Below are positions 52,581 through 61,866 of a stretch of 64,000 nucleotides of DNA, in pieces. The notes under the pieces were generated by a model. It worked only from the letters and a program-made list of their open reading frames with translations, made no database searches and had not been told where the DNA came from. The stretch is from Vibrio sp. DW001. Lineage in GTDB: Bacteria > Pseudomonadota > Gammaproteobacteria > Enterobacterales > Vibrionaceae. Location: positions 806,001 to 870,000 of the forward strand of contig NZ_CP091976.1 of assembly GCF_029016285.1 (NCBI RefSeq), written 5' to 3'. Position numbers and translations under genes: made by a program. Every line of letters starts with the position of its first letter. Position 1 is the stretch's first letter.

Positions 52581-53540
52581 TTACATCAAGTTTAGGCTTG
52601 AAAGAATAAATATTCCTAAAGTGCAACTAAAAAGTGAAGCGACCGTAGTCAGCGCAATGATATTTGCCGCTAACGAAGCGTTTCCTCCCATCGCTCTCGC
52701 CATGACGTAACTCGCTGCGGCAGTTGGTGCAGAGCTCATAAAGAAGACAATGCCTAACTCTACGCCTCGGAAACCAAAAAATACGGCGGTAACGGTTATC
52801 AACATCGGGGCTATAATAAGTTTATTTATTGTCGCAAACCAGGTAGTTAGCTGATCGTTTTTGAGGGATTTCATATTCAATGACCCTCCTGTACACAGCA
52901 GCGCTAGGGGCAGTGTCATTCGAGCAAAATACTGACCAGCATCCATGACCATATTTGGCACTGGTACGGCTAAGAAATAGAAAGTTAAACCAAGCATGAT
53001 AGAGATCACTAGTGGGTTTTTAGTGATGGTTTTAATGATGACACCCACGGCTTGAAAGCGGTTGCCTTCATCTTGTTTAGGGCTTAATGCGATAACCGCA
53101 AGAATATTGTACAAGATAGTCATTGGTGCCACATAAATAGCGGCAAGGGCGACACCAGTGTCGCCGTAAGCGTTAGCGATATAAGCCAGCCCAATAATCG
53201 CTGTGTTTGCTCTGTAGCTCCCTTGGATTGTTACGCCGTTGTCGTCCGAATGCGGAAAGAGACGTTTCGTTAAGGTGAAAACGAGAATAAAGAAGATGAG
53301 ATTGGCTGTGATGCCATAACCGATGAGCGCAGTACTATTGGAAAAATCGTGTTCTGAGCCAACAATACTTAAAAACAAAAGGGCTGGCAGTGTAACTTGA
53401 AAGACAAGTTTTGAAGCAACATCGATAAATGAATCATTGATAAGTGCGACGCGTTTGAATACCACACCAAGCAATAACATAAGACAAATAGGCCCAGTGA
53501 TAGAGACGGAAAACAGTAACTGTTCAATAAAGCTGCCCAT
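52581..53540 (-). CDS. AEC-family permease
   Basis: A 319-residue membrane protein with about ten helices in two five-helix halves, typical of the auxin efflux carrier family. Motifs include GSYRANTAIIGLAYIANAYG and LALLCTGGSLNMKS, then FMSSAPTAAASYVMARAMGG near the end. Bacterial members export or import organic acids or amino acids such as malate; the substrate here is unknown. Confidence 0.87.
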   Translation of the reverse strand: MGSFIEQLLFSVSITGPICLMLLLGVVFKRVALINDSFIDVASKLVFQVTLPALLFLSIVGSEHDFSNSTALIGYGITANLIFFILVFTLTKRLFPHSDDNGVTIQGSYRANTAIIGLAYIANAYGDTGVALAAIYVAPMTILYNILAVIALSPKQDEGNRFQAVGVIIKTITKNPLVISIMLGLTFYFLAVPVPNMVMDAGQYFARMTLPLALLCTGGSLNMKSLKNDQLTTWFATINKLIIAPMLITVTAVFFGFRGVELGIVFFMSSAPTAAASYVMARAMGGNASLAANIIALTTVASLFSCTLGIFILSSLNLM

Positions 53541-53711
53541 AAAAATCCTTTTGGGGGAGAGAGTTATCGCGGATAGTTATTGTTGCATACCTATCAACGA
53601 ATGAAAACTGAGATCGAAAATCAAGATGTTTCGAAAATGTTACTAGAACTTTAAAGCTAAACTGATATAGTGCATTCAGTCTAAATTGGCGGAAATAAAG
53701 TAGGTAGTAAC

Positions 53712-54557
53712 GTGAGTGGGAAAATTTACTTCAATACAGCAGGCAAGTTTAGTATTAAGAAAAAACTGATCAATGTAACGACCCGTCTTCACCATACTAT
53801 TGCTCCTAATCATGCAAAAAAAACCGCCAGAAAGTTGCTGCTTACTCCCATAAGAAGCAAGCCATTCAATGATGAACCAGAAGGTTTGGTGCACGGAGAA
53901 GTAGAAACGTCTGAAGGGGTAATTAAGACCTATTCGTTGGGAAGTGGCCCAACATGGGTCCTTACGCACGGTTGGTCCGGTACCTCTAGCCAGTTCTATC
54001 CTCTGATGGAACATATCGCGTCAAAAGGCTTTACTGCGTTTGCTTACGATCATCCAGGACATGGAAAAAGCGGCGGCGCTTATGGGCATATTCCCGTGTT
54101 TGTTTTTTGTCTAGAGAAGGTATTAGATAGTGTGAATGAAGTGGCTGGGCTTGTAGGCCACAGTATGGGAACGGCATCAGCGCTTGAGTGTAAACATGTA
54201 AAGATAGCAAGCTGTCCAATGCTTCTCATCGCTCCGGTATTAGACTATTTAGACAATCTATTTGGCAGCGTTGAGCGATCAGGTTATTCGATAAAGTTGT
54301 TCAAAGACGTTGTCACAGAAATATCGCAGCAATACCATTACCCTATCCATATTATTGACCCGTATCAACACTTACTGAACCGTGATGCTCAAACTGTTAT
54401 TGTGCACGATGAGGCCGATAAATTTACGAAATTTTCGGTTTCAAAGCAGGCGTCTGAAGAAGGGGGGCAAGTGACTTTAGTTGCAACAACTGGCCAAGGT
54501 CATGGGCGAGTGATGAAATGCCAGCAAGTGATGGATAGTTTTGATCGATTGATTTAG
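53712..54557 (+). CDS. Alpha/beta hydrolase
   Basis: A 281-residue alpha/beta hydrolase. Oxyanion HGW (WVLTHGWSGTSSQFYP, near residue 82), nucleophile in GHSMGTAS (Ser about 147), acid in VHDEADKFT and the catalytic His in GQGHGRV near 263 can all be read. The N-terminus is basic and lacks a signal peptide. The MFS transporter gene follows after 13 bases, so they may share a transcript. Substrate unknown. Confidence 0.87.
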   Translation: MSGKIYFNTAGKFSIKKKLINVTTRLHHTIAPNHAKKTARKLLLTPIRSKPFNDEPEGLVHGEVETSEGVIKTYSLGSGPTWVLTHGWSGTSSQFYPLMEHIASKGFTAFAYDHPGHGKSGGAYGHIPVFVFCLEKVLDSVNEVAGLVGHSMGTASALECKHVKIASCPMLLIAPVLDYLDNLFGSVERSGYSIKLFKDVVTEISQQYHYPIHIIDPYQHLLNRDAQTVIVHDEADKFTKFSVSKQASEEGGQVTLVATTGQGHGRVMKCQQVMDSFDRLI

Positions 54558-54570
54558 GTAACGGTTCTGT

Positions 54571-55758
54571 ATGATCGAATTTGGTAGCAATGAGTACAAA
54601 AAGGTCAGCGTTACCATGGCGTTGGGCTCGTTTCTTATTTTTTGTAATCTTTACCTTTTCCAACCTATTCTGCCCCATCTTGCTAAAGAACTTGCTATCA
54701 GTGCGACTCAGGTTAATTGGATATTCGCTTCAACGACCTTAACCTTGTCTCTATTTTTAGTACCTTGGGCATTAGTTTCTGAATCCTTTGGGCGAAAGAA
54801 AGTGATGTTAATCGGGCTTTTCGTCCCACCTATCATCAATATCATCATGCTGGTAGATTCGAGCTTTTATAGCATGGTTATCGCACGAGCATCCATGGGG
54901 GTAGCGTTGGCTGCTTTCGCTTCTGTTGCCGTTGCGTATATGGCAGAGGAGATGTCTCCCGCGGCGCTAACACAAGCCGTAGGAGGGTATATCGCCGCTA
55001 ACTCTCTAGGTGGTATTACTGGCAGGATTGTCGGTGGCGTACTCACCGATTTTTTCAGTTGGCAAGTCGCTGCGATTATTATTGCAATAGCAACGTTAGT
55101 TGGCGGTTTTGCAGTACTGAAGAACCTTCCTGCACAAAAACATTTTAAACCGCAACGAGGTGTGTTTTTTCACCACAATCGCCAGTTGATACAACATCTG
55201 AGAAATCGAGAAGTCTGGTTCGCCATGCTCATCGGTGGTTTTAACTTTGCTCTTTTTGTTAATCTGTTTTCAGTGATCGGGTTTAGGTTGTCTGATGAAC
55301 CTTATAATTTACCCTCTAGTCTTACTTCTCTTACCTTTCTCTGTTACTTATCTGGCACACTAAGTTCTGGCTATAGTGGAAAATGGGCAGCAAAAAAACA
55401 CCCAATCACCGGCATGATTTTAGGTACTATTACCACAGGTTTAGGCATGTTTTTGGCTTACTTTGATAGCATTCCATTTATGCTCTGCGGGCTGTTGTTG
55501 ATCAGCAGTGGTGCTTTTTTTACGCATGCACTTGCCTACGGTTGGGTGAGTCAAAAAGCGATAACGGCGAAAGCAACAGCAACAGCACTCTATTTGGTCC
55601 ACTATTACGTAGGTGGTAGTTTAGGGGGATTTTTTCTTATTTATTGCTGGCAGCATGGAGCGTGGTTAGCCGTGATGGCGGGTGGTACACTGCTTTGCTC
55701 GGCTATATTTTCTTTGTGTTATTTGCTGAAACATAACCAGAACAAAACGCTTTCATAG
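54571..55758 (+). CDS. MFS transporter, YnfM/arabinose-efflux type
   Basis: A 395-residue carrier with twelve predicted helices. It has the loop motif ALVSESFGRKKVMLIG (G-x-x-x-GRK family motif) near residue 72 and GGITGRIVGGVLTDFFSW near 150 in the YnfM manner. The gene is flanked at 8 bases by the DUF1415 gene. Substrate unknown. Confidence 0.87.
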   Translation: MIEFGSNEYKKVSVTMALGSFLIFCNLYLFQPILPHLAKELAISATQVNWIFASTTLTLSLFLVPWALVSESFGRKKVMLIGLFVPPIINIIMLVDSSFYSMVIARASMGVALAAFASVAVAYMAEEMSPAALTQAVGGYIAANSLGGITGRIVGGVLTDFFSWQVAAIIIAIATLVGGFAVLKNLPAQKHFKPQRGVFFHHNRQLIQHLRNREVWFAMLIGGFNFALFVNLFSVIGFRLSDEPYNLPSSLTSLTFLCYLSGTLSSGYSGKWAAKKHPITGMILGTITTGLGMFLAYFDSIPFMLCGLLLISSGAFFTHALAYGWVSQKAITAKATATALYLVHYYVGGSLGGFFLIYCWQHGAWLAVMAGGTLLCSAIFSLCYLLKHNQNKTLS

Positions 55759-55766
55759 GAGATACT

Positions 55767-56315
55767 TTGAACGATAACCAAATAATAACGCAAACTCAAC
55801 ACTGGTTAGAAGAGGTCGTTATTGGGCTTAATCTTTGCCCTTTTGCGGCGAAACCGAATCGCAACAAACAGATTAAAATCGAGGTTTCTCATGCAGAAAC
55901 TGAAGAGAAGCTGTTAGAAGATATTTTGGCGCAACTGATGACCTTGGATTCGACAACTGCAGAGCAGTTGGAAACCACTCTGGTGGTGATACCCGATATG
56001 TTGCAAGATTTTTATGATTACAATTTGTTTTTAGATTGGGTTGATGCCCTTATTAAGCAACAAAATTGGGAAGGAATATTTCAAGTCGCCACGTTTCATC
56101 CCGATTACTGCTTTGGTGGAGCACATCCAGATGACGATGAGAATCTAACCAATCGCTCTCCGTTTCCCGTACTTCACCTAATCAGAGAGCAGAGCATGGA
56201 ACGGGTATTGAAGCATTATCCTGACCCAGAATCCATTCCAGAGAACAATATCCAACGGGTAGAGTCTTTAAGTGACGAAGAAAAACGCCGACTTTTTCCT
56301 CATCTGTTTGAGTGA
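55767..56315 (+). CDS. DUF1415 family protein
   Basis: A 182-residue soluble protein of DUF1415: the EVVIGLNLCPFAAKP motif near the start, DYNLFLDWVDALI in the middle and ATFHPDYCFGGAHPDDDENL followed by NRSPFPVLHLIRE. No activity is known. Downstream of the MFS gene by eight bases, apparently in its operon. Confidence 0.88.
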   Translation: MNDNQIITQTQHWLEEVVIGLNLCPFAAKPNRNKQIKIEVSHAETEEKLLEDILAQLMTLDSTTAEQLETTLVVIPDMLQDFYDYNLFLDWVDALIKQQNWEGIFQVATFHPDYCFGGAHPDDDENLTNRSPFPVLHLIREQSMERVLKHYPDPESIPENNIQRVESLSDEEKRRLFPHLFE

Positions 56316-56621
56316 GATAAACGATAGCGATAGTTCTTATAAACTTGGTGCTTTTAGGACTAGTACTTCCACAAGAAAATCCTTAACTTTAGGTTTAGTT
56401 AATTCAATAATTTTGCTCTATTAACTATGTTTTATCCTTCTCAAGTATGAGATTGATATGTAACTAATTGATATACAAAGTATCATTAAGAAATTGCTTT
56501 CTAATACCAAATAATTAATAAATATGAAACTTGACTTCCATCCTAACTATTCATATTTTGGATGTATTCCCTAGTGGGGGAATGAGTTGTCTATGAACCA
56601 TATAATAAAAATAGTGAAGTT
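56316..56621. promoter_or_regulatory. csgD upstream region
   Basis: AT-rich 306 bases without gene or clear RNA. It should carry the csgD promoter, probably under complex control; I see no site that I can name. Confidence 0.4.
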
Positions 56622-57299
56622 ATGAAAAATGAAGAAAAAGTCTATGAGACTATTACACTCATAACTGAGAATAGTCTGCAGTCCTCGTTGTTAAAGGATG
56701 CGTTAGAAAAATCACTCGATACCTCTATCGATATTATTGCGATTAATAATCTATCAGAGTCACTATTCATTAAAGGTAAAAAAGTGAAGGGCTTGGTTGT
56801 GATTGATATGAGTGTCTGTTCTGAAGAACGAATAGAAAGGTATGCTGCATGTCGAGATGCTTACTTTCCCAACAGCGGGGAAGCGTTGATAAACTGTGAT
56901 AAATCTTGCCAGTATTCAGACCTCAAAAACTGGACTAATTTAGTGGGTGTATTTTATAACAGTGATGACATTCATCTGCTATCTCAGGGGATGGATAAGA
57001 TATTGCGTGGAGAACTCTGGTTAAGTCGCAAGCTAGCGCAACAATATATACTGCATTACCGTAAGACCACCAGTGTAAAAACCAGTTCCTCTTATGGGAA
57101 ACTAACCAAGAGAGAACAACAGATTATTAAGCTGATCGGCAAAGGTGATTCTAATGTTCAGATTGCTGAAAAATTATTTGTCAGCGAGAATACGGTGAAG
57201 ACACATTTGCACAATGTGTTTAAAAAAATCAATGTAAAAAATAGACTTCAGGCGCTTATCTGGGCGAAGGGAAATATAGGTACTGAAGAGCTTGCTTAA
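56622..57299 (+). CDS. csgD: CsgD-like LuxR-family biofilm regulator
   Basis: A 225-residue regulator. The N-terminal half is a receiver-like domain without the usual acidic phosphorylation set in clear form; the C-terminal half is a LuxR HTH (LTKREQQIIKLIGKGDSNVQ, then SENTVKTHLHNVFKKINVKN). The closeness to csgEFG and csgBA makes it CsgD, the activator of curli genes. It shares a bidirectional terminator with csgG. Confidence 0.87.
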   Translation: MKNEEKVYETITLITENSLQSSLLKDALEKSLDTSIDIIAINNLSESLFIKGKKVKGLVVIDMSVCSEERIERYAACRDAYFPNSGEALINCDKSCQYSDLKNWTNLVGVFYNSDDIHLLSQGMDKILRGELWLSRKLAQQYILHYRKTTSVKTSSSYGKLTKREQQIIKLIGKGDSNVQIAEKLFVSENTVKTHLHNVFKKINVKNRLQALIWAKGNIGTEELA

Positions 57300-57312
57300 C
57301 CCCTAAATTATT

Positions 57313-57350
57313 AAAATAGATGCCCATGAATGAACATGAGTATCTATTTT
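57313..57350. terminator. Bidirectional terminator between csgD and csgG
   Basis: AAAATAGAT and ATCTATTTT arms with an inner CATG/CATG pairing, A-rich and T-rich flanks. Confidence 0.75.
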
Positions 57351-57386
57351 AATATGTTTCATTATTACATTTTTAAGCAATATTTA

Positions 57387-58223
57387 TTACAATAATTGAG
57401 GTTTCTCTTGCGAGTACCTTTTAATAATTGGATTGTCCATTTCTTCTGGATTCGCTGGTTGCCACATACCGCGTTCAATACCTTCAACCACTAAATGTAT
57501 GACTGAGGCGTCAATCGCAGACATCACCGCGACATTGACAGGCTCATTATTTGTAAAACCGGTTTCCACTTCTAACAAGTCTTTGTAGTCAACATATCGA
57601 AATACATCACCCGTCACCTGTAGAGAGAGAATGGTTTTACTGGTGGTTACACTTAATAATATCTGGCCGGTTCTTACGTCCACCACACGAAGGTTTACGG
57701 TTACCATATCACTACGGTATTCACTCGCACCGCCAATACCTAAGTAACGAGCACCAAAACCACCGGTTTTGACATTTGAGTCGTAGGCAACAATACCACC
57801 TTCAATGACCACGTTTGCGGAACTTAAAGACGTTAATTCGGAACCATGATTAGAAAGGTTTTGGTTTTTCTTCTGTGCGGCACGAATAATTTTACGTTCT
57901 GTCAGTAGATTCTGTAATCCTTCTCTTTCTAAAGGAATAAACCAATTGGAGTCGAGTAGAGACGTTGTTAATAGAGCGGTACCACCTTGAGGAACTGCGG
58001 TCGAGAAATTACTGTTTGGAGAGGGTTTATACTGACCAGTTTGGTCCCTAAAATCATACACTGATACTAATATTTTTCCTCTTGGCCTAGGTAAGGCAAC
58101 GAGATCCGAATACGTTGCTCCTCGTGGCATAAGACGTGGCGTTTCATCTGCATCAGGAATGCTCAAAGAGTTAGAACATCCCGCTAAAATCAACAGTGTG
58201 ACGACCGTAATTAGTCTTTTCAT
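57387..58223 (-). CDS. csgG: Curli secretion channel CsgG
   Basis: An outer-membrane lipoprotein pore, 278 residues from the ATG at 58223 (AAGGAAG upstream), matching the 277 of E. coli. The lipobox is LLILAGCS. Family segments are GKILVSVYDFRDQTGQYKPS, FSTAVPQGGTALLTTSLLDS and GGFGARYLGIGGASEYRSD, and the C-terminal membrane-facing SVTTSKTILSLQVTGDVFRY. It secretes the curlin subunits as a nonamer. Confidence 0.95.
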   Translation of the reverse strand: MKRLITVVTLLILAGCSNSLSIPDADETPRLMPRGATYSDLVALPRPRGKILVSVYDFRDQTGQYKPSPNSNFSTAVPQGGTALLTTSLLDSNWFIPLEREGLQNLLTERKIIRAAQKKNQNLSNHGSELTSLSSANVVIEGGIVAYDSNVKTGGFGARYLGIGGASEYRSDMVTVNLRVVDVRTGQILLSVTTSKTILSLQVTGDVFRYVDYKDLLEVETGFTNNEPVNVAVMSAIDASVIHLVVEGIERGMWQPANPEEMDNPIIKRYSQEKPQLL

Positions 58224-58245
58224 CGTACTTCCTTGTGATAAATTA

Positions 58246-58647
58246 TTAATCAGGGTTAAGGCCGCTAACATTGATTCTGGTGGATTCACCGGTTTCATTG
58301 TCGACGATAATAACAACCAACCCGGAACCTTCTTCTTGAACATTTAGTGTAAAGTCTTCGGTTACAAGGCTACCGGTCGTATTACCCGTTCCTATGTCTG
58401 CCAAAAGTTGACTCAATAATCTTGATTCCAGACTCGAAGCCAATCTGTCCAATGCAGATTCTTCTTCGTATAAGTCTTCTGACGCTGGCGCCTTGTAATC
58501 ATTAATCGCATTGGCAACACCGAAAAGGTGAGTACTGTTCCCTGAGTATCCACCAAAACTGGGGTTTACGGGTGTATAGATCATCTCTGATGCCATCGTG
58601 CTGGATGCGAAAAAGACCAGCAAACTCATTGTAAATTTAATTTTCAT
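58246..58647 (-). CDS. csgF: Curli assembly protein CsgF
   Basis: A 133-residue secreted protein (signal cleaved near SSTMA). Mature N-terminus EMIYTPVNPSFGG with YSGNSTHLFGVAN is the typical CsgF part that enters the CsgG pore; the C-terminal FTLNVQEEGSGLVVIIVDNE completes the family. CsgF couples secretion to nucleation on the cell surface. It sits 22 bases upstream of csgG. Confidence 0.95.
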   Translation of the reverse strand: MKIKFTMSLLVFFASSTMASEMIYTPVNPSFGGYSGNSTHLFGVANAINDYKAPASEDLYEEESALDRLASSLESRLLSQLLADIGTGNTTGSLVTEDFTLNVQEEGSGLVVIIVDNETGESTRINVSGLNPD

Positions 58648-58661
58648 CCCTGCCTCTTCTA

Positions 58662-59150
58662 TTAAAACTCATCATGGTCCAAGTCAAACGTATCCTGAAA
58701 TAGTCTTTCAGCTTCCCATCTAATGATGTAATCACTTACTGCACTCACTGCTTCATCGGCCTTTTCTTGTGCTTGTCGACGACCAGGAGAAAGCGCTGCT
58801 CTATATATAGGTTTTCCAGAATGATAAACACCGACTATGCTTCCAGAGAGTGCAGTCGGTCTTTCTCTAATCTCGAAGTTCTCTTTTACATTTTCGTATC
58901 GCTCATTCAGTCTCTGAGAAAAAAAGAAGTAGAAATCCTCTCCTAATCTCGTCATTGTCCTATCTACAATTAATCCTGAAACCTCATCAAAATTTTGAAA
59001 GCTTGGTTTTTTCACTTCAAGCTGCTGGTTGTTTTCTAGCGGTTTATCATGTTCCAATTTCTGTGTTGTATCTTCTATCTTAGCCAGAGCCGACGAGATG
59101 AGAAAAATAGTAGAAAACAGTGTTAATACAGTGACTACTTTAATTGTCAT
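58662..59150 (-). CDS. csgE: Curli assembly chaperone CsgE, with N-terminal extension
   Basis: The ATG at 59150 gives 162 residues with a signal peptide (IKVVTVLTLFSTIFLISSALA). The mature C-terminal 110 residues match CsgE: SGLIVDRTMTRLGEDFYFFF, VKENFEIRERPTALSGSIV and YRAALSPGRRQAQEKADEAV. E. coli CsgE has 129 residues; the extra part is a polar, Lys/Glu/Gln-rich segment right after the signal. CsgE gates CsgG from the periplasm. Confidence 0.93.
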   Translation of the reverse strand: MTIKVVTVLTLFSTIFLISSALAKIEDTTQKLEHDKPLENNQQLEVKKPSFQNFDEVSGLIVDRTMTRLGEDFYFFFSQRLNERYENVKENFEIRERPTALSGSIVGVYHSGKPIYRAALSPGRRQAQEKADEAVSAVSDYIIRWEAERLFQDTFDLDHDEF

Positions 59151-59539
59151 ATTAATTTCCACGTTAGGCTTTCAGGTTAGACATAAATGGTAACCATCTA
59201 ATAGCTATATTTTAATTTTATATTGAAAATTTATCAATCACGAAAGTTTAGTTTCATGAGTCAAGTATATAAGTCTTAAAAGTAAGACTGTCAATTCTGT
59301 GTCAAATACAGATTAATAAAAATTAGTTTAATTAGCCGCTACTAATATATAAAGTATAAGTAAACTTTCGTATTAGTCCGCACAGGAAAATCTAATTAAA
59401 TTTGTCTGTATTTTTTTAATTTACTCATGCGAAAGCTAAATAAATAACTTAGATAATCAATTTAAAGTTTATTGCCGAATCCTCTTCAAAATCCAATAAT
59501 GTAAGCGTTCATAGGGAACAACGGAGCAGGGAGTGCAAT
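59151..59539. promoter_or_regulatory. csgE/csgB divergent region with repeated CGAAAGTTTA motif
   Basis: A gene-free 389-base AT-rich region. The ten-mer CGAAAGTTTA occurs at 59241-59250 (+) and as its complement at 59361-59370; a third related copy, CGAAAGCTAA, is at 59430-59439. This is a candidate operator for a regulator of both curli operons, presumably CsgD. Confidence 0.55.
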
Positions 59540-60151
59540 ATGAGGATTGTTAAGGTTATACCTAAAGTCTTGGCCCTTTCTATTGTTCTGATATTTCCAA
59601 TGGAGACCTTAGCGTCGTTTGATTTTTCATCAGACAAGTTTGTTGATGGGGGGTTTGACAGGTCGGATTCGTTTGACCTATTAGCCGGCTCTGAGCTTGA
59701 TAGCCATTACAATAATTATGCCGATGTACAAATTACAGGGGCAAGTTATAACCAAGTAATGATTGATCAAGATGGTTTTGGTAGCGGAATTAATAAAGCA
59801 CGAGTGATTATAAAAACTGGCTCCTCAGATAATAACGTGTATTTGTCTCAGTACGGTACTAATAATACGGGATTAATTACACAAGATGGAGACGGCAATA
59901 CTGCTTTATTGGTTCAAAGTGGCAATGGTCAAGAGGGCTACATTTTGCAAGAGGGCGATAATAATCTAGCGTTTCTTAAGCAACAATACAAAAACCGTCG
60001 CTCTAGCAGTATCAGTATCGAACAAATGAATGATAACAACGTTGCGTTAGTTGTGGATCGTGGTGGTTCCAACTACAGCATCAAACAGAATGGCGGGTCC
60101 AAAATAGCTGTATGGAGCAGCATGGGCCGACATATCAGTATTGAGCAGTAA
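59540..60151 (+). CDS. csgB: Minor curlin subunit, CsgB-like
   Basis: A 203-residue secreted protein with a GGGAG ribosome site. After the signal peptide and a 55-residue spacer come imperfect curlin repeats of the N-x-V-x-I/L-x-Q kind: NQVMIDQDGFG, NNVYLSQYGTN, NTALLVQSGNG and NYSIKQNGGS. CsgB nucleates the major subunit on the surface. The order csgB-csgA and the lower repeat number support this role over CsgA. Confidence 0.88.
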   Translation: MRIVKVIPKVLALSIVLIFPMETLASFDFSSDKFVDGGFDRSDSFDLLAGSELDSHYNNYADVQITGASYNQVMIDQDGFGSGINKARVIIKTGSSDNNVYLSQYGTNNTGLITQDGDGNTALLVQSGNGQEGYILQEGDNNLAFLKQQYKNRRSSSISIEQMNDNNVALVVDRGGSNYSIKQNGGSKIAVWSSMGRHISIEQ

Positions 60152-60195
60152 CTGAAAACTATATTAATAATATCTAAGGATAAAGGACGTCTATT

Positions 60196-61473
60196 ATGAA
60201 AAAATTAGCAATAGCTATCTCATTAGCATTAACTACAGGCAGCGTTATGGCTTCATCAGGAACTGAAGTCGCCATTGACGATCTAAGCAGCTTTGTAAAT
60301 AGCCAATATAGTGACAATCAAGCCGATGTTAGCCTAACGGGTGCTGATAGAAATACTGTGACGATTAACCAAGACAGCGTTTCTCCTTACGGTCTTGAAG
60401 GTAACACGGCGGTTGTTGGTGTTACAAATGGTAACGGCAATGCTGTCACCATCACGCAACAAAGCTCACGTAATGAAGGTTATGTGCAGTTGAATGGTAG
60501 TAGCCGAAACACGGTTGGCCTGATGCAGAATGGCGAAAGTGATGATGCGCAAGTGAAAGGTGCTGGCTCAAACGGCAACGAAGTAACTATTACTCAAGCA
60601 GGTCTTTCAGAATCTGATAAGAATGAAGCTGTAGTTGATTTGGTTTCTGCTGATAGAAACAATGTGACTATTACGCAAGGGCAGAGTAACAATGCGGGTG
60701 TTAGAGTCGCTCATTCAGATGGAAATACAGTGACGATTGCACAGGCTTCTGGTAACGATGGTTACTGGGGCGGTGCGTATGTTGATATCCGTAATGGGTC
60801 AGATAGAAATAACGTTTCAATCACTCAAGAGGAATGGAACCTTACAGAGTTGAATATGGGTGCTTCTAGCCATAATACAATTACTGTAACCCAAGATCGC
60901 GGTGATGAAGCTTACATTGACTTAATGAACTCTAATAACAACGGTATAACAGTCGATCAAAATTCTGATTCTTGGAACCTTGCTGAAGTAGACCTTAGAA
61001 ACTCTGATGGTAATACGGTTGATGTCGAGCAAAATAGAGGTAACTATTTTGGAGATAACGGTGCATTCGTCAATATGAGAAGCTCTAACGGCAACGATGT
61101 AGCGGTTACGCAATCTCGTCGAAACAGTGCAGATGTGGACTTGACTAATTCTGACGGTAATGTGATTGGCGTTGAACAAAATATAAATAATACAGCAGAC
61201 GTAGATTTGATTAATTCTGACCGTAACATGGTTATTGTTGACCAAAATAGAAATAATATTGCTGATGTTTACCTAAGATCATCTGACAATAACGATATCG
61301 AAGTACTTCAGAACTCTAGTACTTCAGGTGCTAATATTTCACTAATCAACTCTAATCGTAATAATACGAATAATGGAGGTAGTGGTATTTATGTTCAACA
61401 GACGTCTCAAGATTGGGCTAATGTTAACCTAGTATCTTCAAACAATAACTCTGTTTACATTAACCAAAACTAA
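60196..61473 (+). CDS. csgA: Major curlin subunit, CsgA-like, about 16 repeats
   Basis: A 425-residue amyloid subunit with a signal peptide (KLAIAISLALTTGSVMA). The body is made of repeats of about 22 residues with the motif N-x-V/I-x-I/V-x-Q; 16 can be counted, from NTVTINQD to NSVYINQN, of which one near the end is irregular. E. coli CsgA has 151 residues and five repeats. The repeats vary enough that they are not recent tandem copies. It lies 45 bases downstream of csgB. Confidence 0.92.
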   Translation: MKKLAIAISLALTTGSVMASSGTEVAIDDLSSFVNSQYSDNQADVSLTGADRNTVTINQDSVSPYGLEGNTAVVGVTNGNGNAVTITQQSSRNEGYVQLNGSSRNTVGLMQNGESDDAQVKGAGSNGNEVTITQAGLSESDKNEAVVDLVSADRNNVTITQGQSNNAGVRVAHSDGNTVTIAQASGNDGYWGGAYVDIRNGSDRNNVSITQEEWNLTELNMGASSHNTITVTQDRGDEAYIDLMNSNNNGITVDQNSDSWNLAEVDLRNSDGNTVDVEQNRGNYFGDNGAFVNMRSSNGNDVAVTQSRRNSADVDLTNSDGNVIGVEQNINNTADVDLINSDRNMVIVDQNRNNIADVYLRSSDNNDIEVLQNSSTSGANISLINSNRNNTNNGGSGIYVQQTSQDWANVNLVSSNNNSVYINQN

Positions 61474-61490
61474 TAAATACTATCTTTGAT

Positions 61491-61820
61491 ATGTATTATT
61501 CGTTAATAAAAGCGGCGCTATGCGCCGCTTTACTCATCCCATTTTCCGCTATAGGAAGTGAATCTATGATAGAACATAGAGGCCTTTCCATCGACTGCAG
61601 TAAACAAGACACTCAAATACGTCTGCTTATCACTTCCAAAGATGAGAGGGGACAGTTGAAGCTCTTATCCGATTCAGGTAACCGTTTGTCTAGCACTATC
61701 AATAAAGGGTCGACGGTTAATTATCGTATGAACGCAGAGCAATTCCCTCTCACCGTTATATACGATGCAGAAGGAAAAGAAAGCCAGTTTGTAATTGGTG
61801 TGGATTGTGTGCCTGAATAA
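61491..61820 (+). CDS. Small periplasmic protein in csgC position
   Basis: A 109-residue protein with signal peptide (cleavage near AIGS, residue 23) and a beta-rich domain with a possible disulfide (DCSKQD and VDCVPE). It follows csgA by 18 bases, the place of csgC, and has the size and beta-strand pattern of CsgC/CsgH-type curlin-aggregation inhibitors. Sequence similarity is too weak for a firm name. Confidence 0.68.
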   Translation: MYYSLIKAALCAALLIPFSAIGSESMIEHRGLSIDCSKQDTQIRLLITSKDERGQLKLLSDSGNRLSSTINKGSTVNYRMNAEQFPLTVIYDAEGKESQFVIGVDCVPE

Positions 61821-61838
61821 ACGTCATTTCTGACGTTT
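61819..61838 (+). terminator. Terminator after the curlin operon
   Basis: AAACGTCA-TTTC-TGACGTTT, T-poor tail; overlaps the stop codon of the csgC-position gene. Confidence 0.6.
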
Positions 61839-61866
61839 ATATTGATATCTCATTGAAGAACTGACG

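Noticed and set aside
60196..61473. Periodic repeats that might suggest a CRISPR-like or satellite array
   Set aside because: The repeats are in frame, diverged at DNA level and encode curlin repeats; there are no equal spacers.
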